From assembly GCA_017460955.1 (NCBI GenBank), contig JAFTZY010000081.1:1-49946 (forward strand): a stretch of DNA of 49,946 nt. The letters are read 5' to 3'. The notes below the pieces were generated by a model. That model saw only the letters and a list, made by a program, of their open reading frames with translations, ran no database searches and had not been told where the DNA came from. This DNA is from Oscillospiraceae bacterium (lineage in GTDB: Bacteria; Bacillota; Clostridia; Oscillospirales; Ruminococcaceae). Position numbers and translations under genes: made by a program. Shown piece by piece: positions 9,148-18,204 of the stretch (position 1 is its first letter; each line of letters opens with the position of its first letter).

Positions 9148-11088
9148 TTATCGTAATTTAGCCCCGCAAGGGTATCTGTCGTCCGCAAACTGCACGACCA
9201 CGCTGCCGTCGGGCAGATCCGCTGCACAGATCATGCCGTTCGATTCCACGCCGCACAGCGTCACGGGCTTGAGATTTGCCACGATCAGGACCTTCCTGCC
9301 GATCAGATCCTCCGGCACATACCACTGCGCAATGCCGGAAACCACCTGCCGGCCGCCCATGCCGTCATCCAGCTGCAAGCGCAGGAGCTTCTTCGACTTC
9401 TTCACCTTCTCGCATTCGACGACCTTCGCCACACGCAGGTCCACCTTCGTGAAATCGTCAAATTCGATCTGTGCTGCCACCGGATCCGGCGTGTAATCGG
9501 GCTCCTCCGGCTCCTCGGGAGCGTTCGCACCCAGGATGGCATTGAGCGCCTCGATCTCCTTGTCCACATCAATGCGCGGGAAGAGGATCTCCCCCTTGTG
9601 TACCGTCACATTCTGCGGCAGAACGCCGAATTTCGCAGCGTTCTCATACGTCACGTCCGATGTGCCCGCACCGATCTGCTCCCAGACCTTCGGGGAGGTC
9701 TGCGGCATGAACGGCGAGAGCAGCGTGGAAATGATGCGGATGGCTTCGAGCAGATTGTACAGCACGGCTGCCAGTCTTGCCCGCTTGGTGTCATCCTTGC
9801 CCAGCTTCCACGGCTCGGTCTCGTCAATATACTTGTTGGCTCTGTCCACGAGCGTGAAGATCGTCTCGAGCGCCTGCTTGATCTGCGTATTGTCCAGGTA
9901 AGCGTCCACCTTGTCCCGGATGGTCAGGGCAAGACTTTTGAGCTCCTCGTCCACGGGGGCCGTTTCGCGCTCCTCGGGCAGTGTGCCGCCGAAATACTTG
10001 TCCGCCATGGCCACTGTGCGGGAGACCAGATTGCCGTAGCCGTTGGCAAGGTCGGCATTGATACGGCTGATGAGGATCTCGTTCGAGAAATCGGAATCGG
10101 CGCCGAGTGCCATTTCACGCAGGATGTGGTAGCGGATGGCATCGCAGCCGTAGCGCTCGCCGAGGATGAACGGATCGACCACATTGCCCTTGGATTTGGA
10201 CATCTTGTCGCCGTTGAAGGTGATCCACCCGTGTACGGCCAGATGCTTCGGGAGCGGCAGGTCGAGTGCCATGAGCATGGCGGGCCAGATGAGCGCATGG
10301 AAGCGCTGGATGTCCTTGGCGACCATGTGGACGTCGGCGGGCCAGAACTTGTCGAAATCATCATACTGCCCGTTCATATAGCCCAGGGCGGTGATATAGT
10401 TCGAGAGCGCATCGATCCAGACATAGACCACATGGTCCGGATCGAAGGTCACGGGGATGCCCCACTTGAAGCTGGTGCGGGACACGCACAGGTCCTCCAG
10501 GCCGGGCTTGATGAAGTTGTTGACAAGCTCCGTGGCGCGGGTGCGCGGCTGGAGGTAGTCAGTGTTCAGCAGCAGGTCCTCGAGACGGTCAGCAAAGGGG
10601 GACATCTTGAAGAAGTAGGCCTCCTCCTCGGCGTCGATGACCTCGCGGCCGCAGTCGGGGCATTTGCCGTCCTTGAGCTGGGAGGAGGTCCAGAAGCTCT
10701 CGCAGGGGGTGCAGTACTTGCCGACATACTTGCCCTTGTAGATGTAGCCCTTGTCATAGAGAGCCTTGAAGATCTTCTGGACGGACTCGACGTGGTAGTC
10801 GTCGGTGGTACGGATATAGCGGTCGTAGCTGATGTTCATATAGCTCCAGAGCTTTTTGAAGATCTCGACGATGCCGTCCACATAGGCCTTGGGGGTGACG
10901 CCGGCCTCGGCAGCCTTCTGCTCGATCTTCAGACCGTGCTCGTCGGTGCCGGTCAGGAACATGACATCATGCCCCTGCATCCTGCGGTAGCGTGCGAGGG
11001 AATCACACGCAACGGTTGTATAGCAATGGCCGATATGCGGATTCCCCGAGGGGTAGTAGATCGGCGTTGTGATGTAGAACTTTGACAT
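9148..11088 (-). CDS. metG: Methionyl-tRNA synthetase
   Basis: Charges tRNA-Met with methionine in the cytoplasm. 646 aa. The class I signature HIGH is at 18-21; the zinc knuckle is CTPC..CPDC (about residues 125-148); the KMSKS loop is in GDKMSKSKGN. The C-terminus is the EMAP-II-like tRNA-binding domain (FTKVDLRVAKVVECEKV..). Start taken at MSKFYITT with AGGAGG 9 nt upstream; the longer frame adds 28 residues reaching into the promoter. Promoter at 11144-11172. No T-box fits the ~50-nt leader, which holds only a small CCGCC-GAA-GGCGG hairpin. Confidence 0.97.
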   Translation of the reverse strand: MSKFYITTPIYYPSGNPHIGHCYTTVACDSLARYRRMQGHDVMFLTGTDEHGLKIEQKAAEAGVTPKAYVDGIVEIFKKLWSYMNISYDRYIRTTDDYHVESVQKIFKALYDKGYIYKGKYVGKYCTPCESFWTSSQLKDGKCPDCGREVIDAEEEAYFFKMSPFADRLEDLLLNTDYLQPRTRATELVNNFIKPGLEDLCVSRTSFKWGIPVTFDPDHVVYVWIDALSNYITALGYMNGQYDDFDKFWPADVHMVAKDIQRFHALIWPAMLMALDLPLPKHLAVHGWITFNGDKMSKSKGNVVDPFILGERYGCDAIRYHILREMALGADSDFSNEILISRINADLANGYGNLVSRTVAMADKYFGGTLPEERETAPVDEELKSLALTIRDKVDAYLDNTQIKQALETIFTLVDRANKYIDETEPWKLGKDDTKRARLAAVLYNLLEAIRIISTLLSPFMPQTSPKVWEQIGAGTSDVTYENAAKFGVLPQNVTVHKGEILFPRIDVDKEIEALNAILGANAPEEPEEPDYTPDPVAAQIEFDDFTKVDLRVAKVVECEKVKKSKKLLRLQLDDGMGGRQVVSGIAQWYVPEDLIGRKVLIVANLKPVTLCGVESNGMICAADLPDGSVVVQFADDRYPCGAKLR

Positions 11089-11143
11089 GGAATGTGTCCT
11101 CCTTATGCTGGTGGATTTTCCGCCTTCGGCGGGGTTTATCCTT

Positions 11144-11172
11144 ATTATAACATACTTTTGGGCATTTGGCAA
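11144..11172 (-). promoter_or_regulatory. metG promoter
   Basis: Minus strand TTGCCA (11172-11167), 17-bp spacer, TATAAT (11149-11144). Confidence 0.85.
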
Positions 11173-11176
11173 GAGC

Positions 11177-11830
11177 TTTTAGAAGATAGAGGTGAGAGGT
11201 GAGAGGTTAGATACTCAGACTTGACAGGTCTCTTGTGGGGGCTCCGCCCCCGGTGAGACCCTGATGGAGGGGCGGACCCCTTCACCCCCGTCAGAGGGGG
11301 TCTTGCCACCCCCTCTGGACTCCGGGCAGCATGGCTGCCGCCCTGCACCTGCTTTCAAGCGAACAGGGGGAGACAGTTCTTCGGTGATAGATTCCCACTC
11401 GACCGAATTTCGTACCTCAATAAGACCTTGGCGCGTTCGCTGGTGGGATGCGTTTTAACCTTGTCAGCATAGTGCCGGGCGAACCAGGTGCGTATGCGCG
11501 TAAGGTCTGTGGAAAGACAAGACCTTCTTACACCCGAAACGCTTATCGGAAAGCGCACCTTGTTCGCCCGGCACTGCGGCAGCAATCTAAGAATGCATTC
11601 CTCCGGAGAACGCGCCTGGGTCTTAGTGATGTGAGAAACGCGGCCACAAGAATGCCATTCACCGAAGCGAGGTCTCCCCCTTACCGATCCAAAGCAGAGT
11701 GCAGAGGGCGCAGCCCTTTGCTGCACGGAGTCCAGAGGGGTGGGCAATCGCCCCTCTGGCGGGGTGTAGTAACATTATCAGATCAAGAGAAACCAGCCGG
11801 GGCGGAGCCCCACAAGAGGTCTATCAAGTT
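11177..11830. repeat. Long palindromic element, copy L1
   Basis: About 650 bp without a credible gene. The left arm (from AGAGGTG iterons and CAGACTTGACAGG) is homologous to the inverted right arm, which ends CTATCAAGTT at 11830; the centre is near 11515. Near the centre, GTGCCGGGCGAAC (about 11472) pairs with GTTCGCCCGGCAC (about 11562). Each arm also holds local stems (GGGGGCTCCGCCCCC, CCCCTCTGG). The right end touches the TGA of the next gene (11831-11833) and lacks the iterons present in other copies. The left arm closely matches the inverted right arm of copy L2. Confidence 0.85.
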
Positions 11831-13486
11831 TCACTCCATATAAAAGCTCTCCAAAACCTCCATCCCCCTCGGATACACATTCACATCCGCGCAGGCGATG
11901 GTCACCAGCACATAGGTATGGTCCCCGATCTCATAGACGCCCATGAGATGGGGGTACTCCAGATCGCTCGTGCCGCGCTCCAGGCGCAGCCAGTACCCCG
12001 TCCGGCCGTCCTGCGAAGTCAGCTCCCCCGAGATCACCCGGGAACCCTCGAAGCTCTTTTGCAGCGAATTGGCACGGTCCTCGAGCAGCCACGGCGTGCT
12101 CTGCATGTACGGCAGATGCATCCACTCCGCCCGCAGGTACATCCGGCCGCTCCCGCCCTCGCAGAGGGTGCGGTATTCCCCGTTCAGATCCGACTGCGCG
12201 GGCTCGTCCGGGATCGTCACCTCCAGTGTCTCCGGCACCGTGAACGTCACAGGATAGGGGCTGAGGTCCACCGTGCATGTGCCGTCCCCGTTGTCCGTGA
12301 CCGTCCCCTCCATCGCAGGGGCGGGCGGCTCCGTGGGCGGGGGACTGCTCGGGATCTGCGCGGCAAGCTCCTGCGTGTCAAAGCGCTCGACATTGCTCAC
12401 CACATACCGGCTGCCGCTTCCGTCCTCCATTTGCAGACAGGCCGTGTACTCCCCGTCCCAGCCGACATGGAATTCCATGGATGCCTCGCCCGCAGGCCAG
12501 GGGGTCCCCTCCCGGAGGACCTCCCCGTTCAGGTACACCGTCAGGACAAGGCGCTGCCCCTCCGGCGGCACGGGATCGACGTGGTACGCGCTGTCCTCGC
12601 GCTCAAAGTGCAGTGTGTACAGCTCCGCCCAGGGCGTATCCGGCATCTGTGCATCCGGCATCCCGGTCTGCGCTTCGTCCGTATCGGGGAGCTCGCATAT
12701 CAGGCCGCTTTCGCGATAGAGGGAGTAGGCGCCGTGGAGTGTCCCGCTCAGACGCCTGTAGTCGGACTCGGTGATCTGCGCCGCAGTCCGCCCCTCCGGA
12801 TCCGCAAGGCAGTATTCATACAGGGTCACGCGGCGCGAACCGGAGCGGCTGTGCGAGCGGTAGCTGTAATCGAGGGAGACGGGCGTGAGGACGGCTTCCT
12901 GCGCCGGCACCGGCTCCGGATCATGCATATCCTGCTCGAGTGCCAAGATCATGGCAGCCGTCTGAAAGAACCCGGGGCCCTCATAGCCGTTTTTCTCAAA
13001 CTGCACCTCCCAGCCCGTGCGCTGCGGAAAGGTAAGGAGCATCGTAAAAAAGAGCACGATGCTCAGCGCCCACGGCACGGCACGCGGGAGCCGGATCTGC
13101 CGGTGCTCGTCACGCGCCTGCGCCTGTCTGCGTGCCTCCATCCGTTCCATGAATGCCCGCAGCTCCGGATCCTTCTGCACGGAGGGGAGCGCATAGAGGG
13201 CGGTCATGCGCTGCTGCTCCTGCCGCTCGGTCCGGTCGCGCAGCAGGAAGGCGGCGGCATACCCGATCCACACGCTCAAAGCGGCCGTCAGGGCCTTGAG
13301 GAGCGTGCCGAAAAAAAGCCAGTACAGATACAGGCGCACCTGCCGCAGCCCCTCCGGCCCGATGGCGGTGCGGGGGGCGAGCTGGTGGCGCACGGTGGAA
13401 AACAGAACGACGGATAAAAGGATCCCGGCTGTCATGACAAGGGCAGGGACTGTCATCGCCGGGTCGTGTTTTTTAGTTGATCTCAT
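11831..13486 (-). CDS. Large membrane-anchored protein, unknown function
   Basis: 551 aa. Three transmembrane segments are visible at about 12-32, 53-80 and 137-155, with a charged cytoplasmic loop (RDRTERQEQQRMTALYALPS..RRQAQARDEHRQ). The remaining ~390 residues are probably extracytoplasmic, acidic, with a Pro-rich linker (SSPPPTEPPAPAME) before a C-terminal region. Start at ATG 13486, AGGAG 8 nt upstream. It is the last gene in line after the polysaccharide cluster but is separated from it by a hairpin-rich spacer. Its stop codon abuts the end of palindromic element L1, so the native C-terminus may have been changed. No family recognised. Confidence 0.75.
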   Translation of the reverse strand: MRSTKKHDPAMTVPALVMTAGILLSVVLFSTVRHQLAPRTAIGPEGLRQVRLYLYWLFFGTLLKALTAALSVWIGYAAAFLLRDRTERQEQQRMTALYALPSVQKDPELRAFMERMEARRQAQARDEHRQIRLPRAVPWALSIVLFFTMLLTFPQRTGWEVQFEKNGYEGPGFFQTAAMILALEQDMHDPEPVPAQEAVLTPVSLDYSYRSHSRSGSRRVTLYEYCLADPEGRTAAQITESDYRRLSGTLHGAYSLYRESGLICELPDTDEAQTGMPDAQMPDTPWAELYTLHFEREDSAYHVDPVPPEGQRLVLTVYLNGEVLREGTPWPAGEASMEFHVGWDGEYTACLQMEDGSGSRYVVSNVERFDTQELAAQIPSSPPPTEPPAPAMEGTVTDNGDGTCTVDLSPYPVTFTVPETLEVTIPDEPAQSDLNGEYRTLCEGGSGRMYLRAEWMHLPYMQSTPWLLEDRANSLQKSFEGSRVISGELTSQDGRTGYWLRLERGTSDLEYPHLMGVYEIGDHTYVLVTIACADVNVYPRGMEVLESFYME

Positions 13487-13651
13487 AAGAAAGCTCCTGT
13501 GCGGGAGTGGTTGCCGCCTGAAGGCGGCAAGGAAAGACTTGCTAAGATTGGTGGATAGGGCGCGCTTTTTTGCAAAAAAGCGCCCCTCTTCAAAAAACAG
13601 TCCACCGGACTGTTTTTTGAATTCACCCCTGAAAAAAGCGGCGGGTAAAAG
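13487..13651. other. Spacer with stacked hairpins
   Basis: Gene-free. Contains GCGC-TTTTTTGCAAAAAA-GCGC (about 13562-13583) and CAAAAAACAGTCC-ACC-GGACTGTTTTTTG (13593-13621), then leads directly into multi-hairpin repeat A2. Confidence 0.6.
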
Positions 13652-13752
13652 GATTTCGCTCGCTGCGGCGAGCGACCAGAGGTTTCACCTCTGGACTCTG
13701 ACCAGCTTTTTGAAAAAAGCTGGAGCAAAAACTTTTAAGCCGCCTTCGGCGT
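13652..13752 (+). repeat. Multi-hairpin repeat, copy A2
   Basis: Starts GATTTCGCTCGCTGCGG and ends GCCGCCTTCGGCG. Almost identical to A3 and, inverted, to A1. Stems: GCTCGC/GCGAGC, CCAGAGG/CCTCTGG, CCAGCTTTTT/AAAAAGCTGG, GCCG/CGGC. Lies between the DUF1275 gene and the large membrane-protein gene. Confidence 0.88.
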
Positions 13753-13796
13753 GAATAAGGACAGATTACTTTGAAACCATGGGGGCTCCCCGTGCG

Positions 13797-14501
13797 TCAG
13801 TGACCTCTTGGAATGCGCTGCATCTGGCCGCGTTCGGTTTTGAGGTCGGCATAGAGCAGGTCGATGAGGATCACGGCAAGCGGGACGAGGGCGAACCACA
13901 CGCCGCGGCCGGAGAAATGCCGGCACAGGACGGTCGAGGTGATGCCGCCCGCGACAAAGAGCGCGAGCATCCCGGCATGAAAGCCCATGCGCCCGAGCGC
14001 GGCAAGATCCCGGTGGCGCAGGGCCTTGGTGAAGAACACGCCCGTCTGCCGGACATGGTTCGTACAGAAGGTGGTGGCCATGGGGATGCCGTCGGCCTGC
14101 CGGAAGGTATTGTACTGCATCGAGCAGATGAAATTCACGGCGATCTGTGAGATCTCATAGGGGGCCGCATCCGGGATGAAGCCGAGGATCACGACCACGA
14201 GCATCTCAATGAGGATGAGCAGGGTATCCCACCGCACGAGCCCGAAGCGCTTGACCGCATTCCCCAGGACCTCGGAGACGACCGCGCCGAGGAAGTAGGC
14301 CGTGATGGGGAGGATGAGATAGCGTGCCATCTGCCAGTCGCCGTTTCCGACGGACATGGCCAGCAGCACGAAATTGGCCGTCTGCGCGTTGCAGAAGATG
14401 CCGCCGCGCACGGTATAGGTAAAGCCCCCGAAGAAGCCGCCGATGTACATGAGCATGGCCAGTACCCACCAGCGCTCACAGGCAAGGTATTTCTGGTTCA
14501 G
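13797..14501 (-). CDS. DUF1275 (YoaK-type) membrane protein, probable CTG start
   Basis: Polytopic membrane protein of 234 aa with about six helices. The N-terminus matches the family pattern (LAMLMYIGGFFGGFTYTVRGGIFCNAQTANFVLLA). The first in-frame ATG/GTG/TTG is ATG 14456, which has no ribosome site and would cut into the first helix. The frame is open upstream, and CTG 14501-14499 has GGAGGGG 7 nt before it. That CTG overlaps the upstream gene's TGA as CTGA, the usual coupled-translation arrangement. Function of the family is unknown; transport is a guess. Last gene of the tightly packed rmd group. Confidence 0.75.
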   Translation of the reverse strand: MNQKYLACERWWVLAMLMYIGGFFGGFTYTVRGGIFCNAQTANFVLLAMSVGNGDWQMARYLILPITAYFLGAVVSEVLGNAVKRFGLVRWDTLLILIEMLVVVILGFIPDAAPYEISQIAVNFICSMQYNTFRQADGIPMATTFCTNHVRQTGVFFTKALRHRDLAALGRMGFHAGMLALFVAGGITSTVLCRHFSGRGVWFALVPLAVILIDLLYADLKTERGQMQRIPRGH

Positions 14502-14821
14502 CTTGCATCCCCTCCGGCGGTATCGTGCCCGGTCAGCCGGTCAATGGCATTGGCATTGAGCCGGGCGGTCAGGCGCAGGCGGTCGTTCTCGCGTTTTAAG
14601 GCATCATGCGCTTTTTGCAGGGCATCGTGCGCCTCATGCAGTGCGGTGAGCTCCTGCTGCATGTCGATGACCATGCTGCCCAGTGCCTCGATCTGTGCGG
14701 TGAGGTGCTCCGTTTCCGAGAGGAGCTTTGCATTCAGGGCATTCTGATTGGCGCCGAACCGTTCCAGCGCGGCACCGGTCCTGCCGATGCCGTACATCGG
14801 TTCATAGGTTTTCGCATCCAT
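14498..14821 (-). CDS. Small coiled-coil protein
   Basis: 107 aa. A heptad-rich central part (about residues 30-95: LLSETEHLTAQIEALGSM.., ALHEAHDALQKAHDALKREN) predicts a long coiled coil; no signal peptide or membrane segment. ATG 14821 lies 3 nt after the rmd stop with no clear ribosome site, so coupled translation is likely. Its stop overlaps the DUF1275 start. It may be a structural partner of the polysaccharide machinery, but this rests on position only. Confidence 0.7.
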   Translation of the reverse strand: MDAKTYEPMYGIGRTGAALERFGANQNALNAKLLSETEHLTAQIEALGSMVIDMQQELTALHEAHDALQKAHDALKRENDRLRLTARLNANAIDRLTGHDTAGGDAS

Positions 14822-14824
14822 GGC

Positions 14825-15766
14825 TCACACGATCCCGAAATTCTTGCGGTTATGGGCGAGCATGGTGTGCAGTGTCTCCTCGAGACTGTACTGCGGTTCC
14901 CAGCCCGTATCCTCCCGGAGCTTCTGCACATCCGCCTCGATGATCGGCACATCGGACGGACGCATGCGATTCGGGTCCTGCTCGACGGCGATGGACTCCC
15001 GGCTCAAAGACAGGAGCGTATCGAGCAGCTCCTCAATGGCGACCGCCCTGCCGCTGCCAACGTTGTACGTCTCCCCCGATCTGCCGCGCTCCATGAGCAT
15101 GACATACGCCCGCACGACATCGCGCACATCGGAGAAATCCCGCTTGGCAGCAAGGTTCCCCACGCGCATCACGGGCGGCCGGAGCCCTGCCTCGATCTCG
15201 GCGATCTGCAGGGCAAAGTCCGCTGCCACAAACTGCGGGGACTGTCCCACGCCGATGTGGTTGAAGGCTCTGACCATCACAATGGGCATCCCGTAGGCAC
15301 GGGCATAGATGCTGCCGATCATGTTCTGACATGCCTTGGTCACGGCATACAGATTGCCCGGACGCAGCGGCTCCTCCTCGGTCACGGGACTTGTGCGGAC
15401 ATACCCGTATTCCTCCCCGGAGCCCACCAGGAGGATGCGGGGGTAGTATTCGTCAATGGAGCGGATGGCATCGAGCAGATGCAGCACGCCCTTGATATTG
15501 ACATCGACCGTCAGCTGCGGATTCTTCCACGACACAGCCACGGAGCTCTGCGCGGCAAGATGGTAGATCCGCGCCGGCCTGTGCGCCAGCAGCAGCTCCC
15601 GGATCCCGCGCTCATCGCCCAGGTCCAGGTCAAAGACCTCACAGCCGTTTATCTGCACGCTCTCCCCGGGAAGCTTCGTCGCACCCAGCTCCCCGCCGGT
15701 TTTTTGCAGCTCCCGCAAAAGGTATTTGCCGACAAATCCGCCGGCACCGATCACTAACGAATCCAT
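14825..15766 (-). CDS. rmd: GDP-6-deoxy-D-lyxo-4-hexulose (GDP-4-keto-6-deoxy-D-mannose) reductase
   Basis: Extended short-chain dehydrogenase, 313 aa, reducing the Gmd product to GDP-D-rhamnose. NAD(P)-binding GAGGFVG at 7-13; catalytic YAVTK; Ser in VGSGEEYG; the RAFNHIGVGQSPQFV and AKRDFSDVRDVVRAY segments are characteristic of Rmd rather than of GDP-fucose synthase. Start chosen at MDSLVIGAG, with AGGTG 6 nt upstream. The frame runs 34 codons further, but those are translated repeat A3 and recur in another unrelated frame at A2, so they are not protein. Works with gmd and manC of the same cluster. Confidence 0.87.
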   Translation of the reverse strand: MDSLVIGAGGFVGKYLLRELQKTGGELGATKLPGESVQINGCEVFDLDLGDERGIRELLLAHRPARIYHLAAQSSVAVSWKNPQLTVDVNIKGVLHLLDAIRSIDEYYPRILLVGSGEEYGYVRTSPVTEEEPLRPGNLYAVTKACQNMIGSIYARAYGMPIVMVRAFNHIGVGQSPQFVAADFALQIAEIEAGLRPPVMRVGNLAAKRDFSDVRDVVRAYVMLMERGRSGETYNVGSGRAVAIEELLDTLLSLSRESIAVEQDPNRMRPSDVPIIEADVQKLREDTGWEPQYSLEETLHTMLAHNRKNFGIV

Positions 15767-15791
15767 AATGACACCTGCTTTCATAGTAGGA

Positions 15792-15893
15792 GATTTCGCT
15801 CGCTGCGGCGAGCGACCAGAGGTTTCACCTCTGGACTCTGACCAGCTTTTTGAAAAAAGCTGGAGCAAAAACTTTTTAAGCCGCCTTCGGCGT
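15792..15893 (+). repeat. Multi-hairpin repeat, copy A3
   Basis: Almost the same sequence as A2 (GATTTCGCTCGCTGCGG to GCCGCCTTCGGCG), with the same three or four stems. It sits between the second glycosyltransferase gene and rmd, inside what would otherwise be one operon, and could weaken read-through into rmd. Confidence 0.88.
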
Positions 15894-15924
15894 AGCTAAG
15901 AATGGGTTCTTTATTAAAGAATGG

Positions 15925-17037
15925 TTAGCAGCCTTCGGCTAAAATATCGTAGATCCTGTGCATATTGGTATCCAGATCGTACTCGGCCCGGACTCTTGCG
16001 GCGGCATTGCGGCCGTATTCCTCCCGCAGGCGGGGACTGTTCACAAGGGTCTGGATGGCCTGGGACAGCGCGGTCACATCCTTCGGCGGCACGGTCAGGC
16101 CCGTTTCTCCGTCCACGCTCACATACGGCACGCCCGTGGGCAGTGCGGTATTGATGACGGGATGCCCGTAGACCATCGCCTCCTGCTGCACGATCCCGAA
16201 GCCCTCGGAATTGGCCACCGACGGCAGCACGAAGATGTCGCAGTCCGCAAATGCGGATTTCAGGTCCTCATCACTCAGCCTGCCCAGAAAATGCACGGGC
16301 AGATCTTCGGCCTTCTCCCGCAGCTCCTCCTCCAGCGGACCGGTCCCGCAGATGAACAGCTCGCACCCGTCCACCTTCTGCATGGCCTCAATAAGGTACG
16401 ACACGCCCTTGTAATAGACGAGCCTCCCCGTAAAGAGGAGCTTCACGCTCTTTTTGTCATGCAGATGCTGCGTGAGCACGGGGGTGCGCCTTGCCCGCTC
16501 ATACCGGGGGATCTCCAGCGGATACGGCACGATCCGGCATTTGTCCGCAAATTCCGGCAGGAACGACGAGCTTTTGATATGCCCGGGTGTGGCGGTGATG
16601 ATCGCATCGGCCCGCTGCAAAAATTTGTGCAGCAAGGGCTTATAGAGCCGCAGCAGCCGTTTTTGCTTGATGACATCGCTGTGCCAGGCGATCACCACAC
16701 GGCATTTGCATTTTGACAGGATGCAGGCCGCATCCCCCAAGGGGAAGGGCGTGTGGATCTCGACCACATCGGCCCACTCGGCAAGCTCCTTGAACCGCCG
16801 GAAGAAGGAGAAGGACACGGGGCAGGAGAAATAGGTGCCGATGCTCCCGCACCTTGTGACCTCCACGCCGTCGATGACGGACACATCCCCCTCCCCCTTT
16901 TCCTGACAGACCAGCACGCGCACCTCGGTATTCGGGTAGGCGGCAAACTGCCGGGCACGCTGCTCCACGAGCGTTTCGATGCCGCCGATATGGGGGGCAT
17001 AGAATTTATTCACCTCTAAAATTTTCAGCTTGCCCAT
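15925..17037 (-). CDS. GT4-family glycosyltransferase
   Basis: GT-B fold retaining transferase, 370 aa. N-terminal domain starts KILEVNKFYAPHIGGIETLVEQ. The C-terminal donor domain has LLFTGRLVYYKGVSYLIEA and the E-x7-E motif in NSEGFGIVQQEAMVYG. The family adds mannose or D-rhamnose in O-antigen-type polymers; with GDP-D-rhamnose genes next door a D-rhamnosyltransferase is likely. Start at ATG 17037, AGGAGG close upstream (4 nt spacing). It follows the other GT by 8 bp. Confidence 0.88.
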   Translation of the reverse strand: MGKLKILEVNKFYAPHIGGIETLVEQRARQFAAYPNTEVRVLVCQEKGEGDVSVIDGVEVTRCGSIGTYFSCPVSFSFFRRFKELAEWADVVEIHTPFPLGDAACILSKCKCRVVIAWHSDVIKQKRLLRLYKPLLHKFLQRADAIITATPGHIKSSSFLPEFADKCRIVPYPLEIPRYERARRTPVLTQHLHDKKSVKLLFTGRLVYYKGVSYLIEAMQKVDGCELFICGTGPLEEELREKAEDLPVHFLGRLSDEDLKSAFADCDIFVLPSVANSEGFGIVQQEAMVYGHPVINTALPTGVPYVSVDGETGLTVPPKDVTALSQAIQTLVNSPRLREEYGRNAAARVRAEYDLDTNMHRIYDILAEGC

Positions 17038-17045
17038 ATGACCTC

Positions 17046-18188
17046 CTACAAGAGCTCCTCATAGACCGCATACAGCGCCTTCGCACTGTTTTCCCAGGTA
17101 AAGCCCTTTGCCCGTTCGTACCCGGCCAGGGAGAGCGTTTTCCGCAAAAGCGGGTCGGCATGGAGCTCACCGAGGCCCTCGGCGATCTTCTGCGTATCCT
17201 CGGGCGGGACGACCACGGCGGCCTCCCCCGTGACCTCCGGCAGGGAGGCCGCATCGGACACGAGCACGGGCACCCCGCAGGCCATTGCCTCGAGCGGGGG
17301 CATCCCGAAGCCCTCATACAGCGAGGGGAACACGAAGGCCAGCGCCCCGCACATGAGCGGACACAGGTCCGCCTCCTCGATATACTGCGTGAACAGCACA
17401 AGCTGCTCGAGCCCGAGCTCCCGGACCTTTGCAAAGATGCCGTCATACAGCCAGCCCTTGCCGCCGGCGAGCACGAGTGCGGCCGGATCCTCGAAGGCGG
17501 CGGCATAGAGCGCATAGGCGTCGATCAGGCGCTCGAGGTTCTTGCGCGGCTCGAGAGTGCCAAGGTAGAGAAAGTACTGCTCGGGCAGACGGTGCGTCTC
17601 CCGCACCTGCGCGATGCGTGCCTCATCCCTGCACGGTGCAAAGCGCTGCAGGTCCACGCCGCACGGGACGACCCGGAGCTTTTCGGCATAGGCAGGGTAG
17701 TACTTGATGATCTCCGATTTGGAAAACTCCGAATCCGTGACGATGAGGTCCGCACGCTTCATGGAGCTTTTAAGACCCAGGTCCAGCATATGCCTTGTGC
17801 GGCCGCGCACCGTTTCGGGATAGGCCTTGTAGACCATGTCATGCACCGTCACAACGGTTTTCCCGCCCACATGGGGAGGGACGATATAGTTGAAAAAATG
17901 CGTCAGGTCGTTCTTCCCGCCAAAAAACCACCGGTACGGCACCGGCACGAACGTGGACAGGAGCCTATAGCCGTAGGGGGACAGGAAGGCATGCCGCGCC
18001 TCCACATTGTCACGCAGATAGGAGGCAAGGTCCGCCCTGCGCTCGGGAAGGTGGCGCATGGCAAAATAATTGAGCGCATACCGGTGCTCCGGATGGAGCC
18101 GGGTGAGCGCCTGCACCTGCCCTGCCTCGCAGTAGCCGATGCCGGTCCGCCTGCCCATCAGGGGCAGGGCATCAAATGCAATGTTCAT
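17046..18188 (-). CDS. GT4-family glycosyltransferase (mannosyl/rhamnosyltransferase type)
   Basis: 380 aa, GT-B fold. The acceptor half has NIAFDALPLMGRRTGIGYCE and TVHDMVYKAYPE; the donor half has LYLGTLEPRKNLERLIDAY and FPSLYEGFGMPPLEAMACGVPVL with the E-x7-E motif. Start taken at MNIAFDAL (ATG 18188), AGGAGGG 5 nt upstream; the frame's six earlier codons cover that ribosome site. No promoter is visible between gmd and this gene, so it probably depends on read-through of the terminator-like hairpin at 18205-18244. Transfers a GDP-sugar, probably GDP-mannose or GDP-D-rhamnose, in the cytoplasm. Confidence 0.88.
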   Translation of the reverse strand: MNIAFDALPLMGRRTGIGYCEAGQVQALTRLHPEHRYALNYFAMRHLPERRADLASYLRDNVEARHAFLSPYGYRLLSTFVPVPYRWFFGGKNDLTHFFNYIVPPHVGGKTVVTVHDMVYKAYPETVRGRTRHMLDLGLKSSMKRADLIVTDSEFSKSEIIKYYPAYAEKLRVVPCGVDLQRFAPCRDEARIAQVRETHRLPEQYFLYLGTLEPRKNLERLIDAYALYAAAFEDPAALVLAGGKGWLYDGIFAKVRELGLEQLVLFTQYIEEADLCPLMCGALAFVFPSLYEGFGMPPLEAMACGVPVLVSDAASLPEVTGEAAVVVPPEDTQKIAEGLGELHADPLLRKTLSLAGYERAKGFTWENSAKALYAVYEELL

Positions 18189-18204
18189 CCGTCCCTCCTG
18201 TGGC

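Noticed and set aside
15767-15868. 34-codon N-terminal extension of rmd
   Set aside because: The same peptide start appears in an unrelated frame at 13483-13728; both are translated multi-hairpin repeat.
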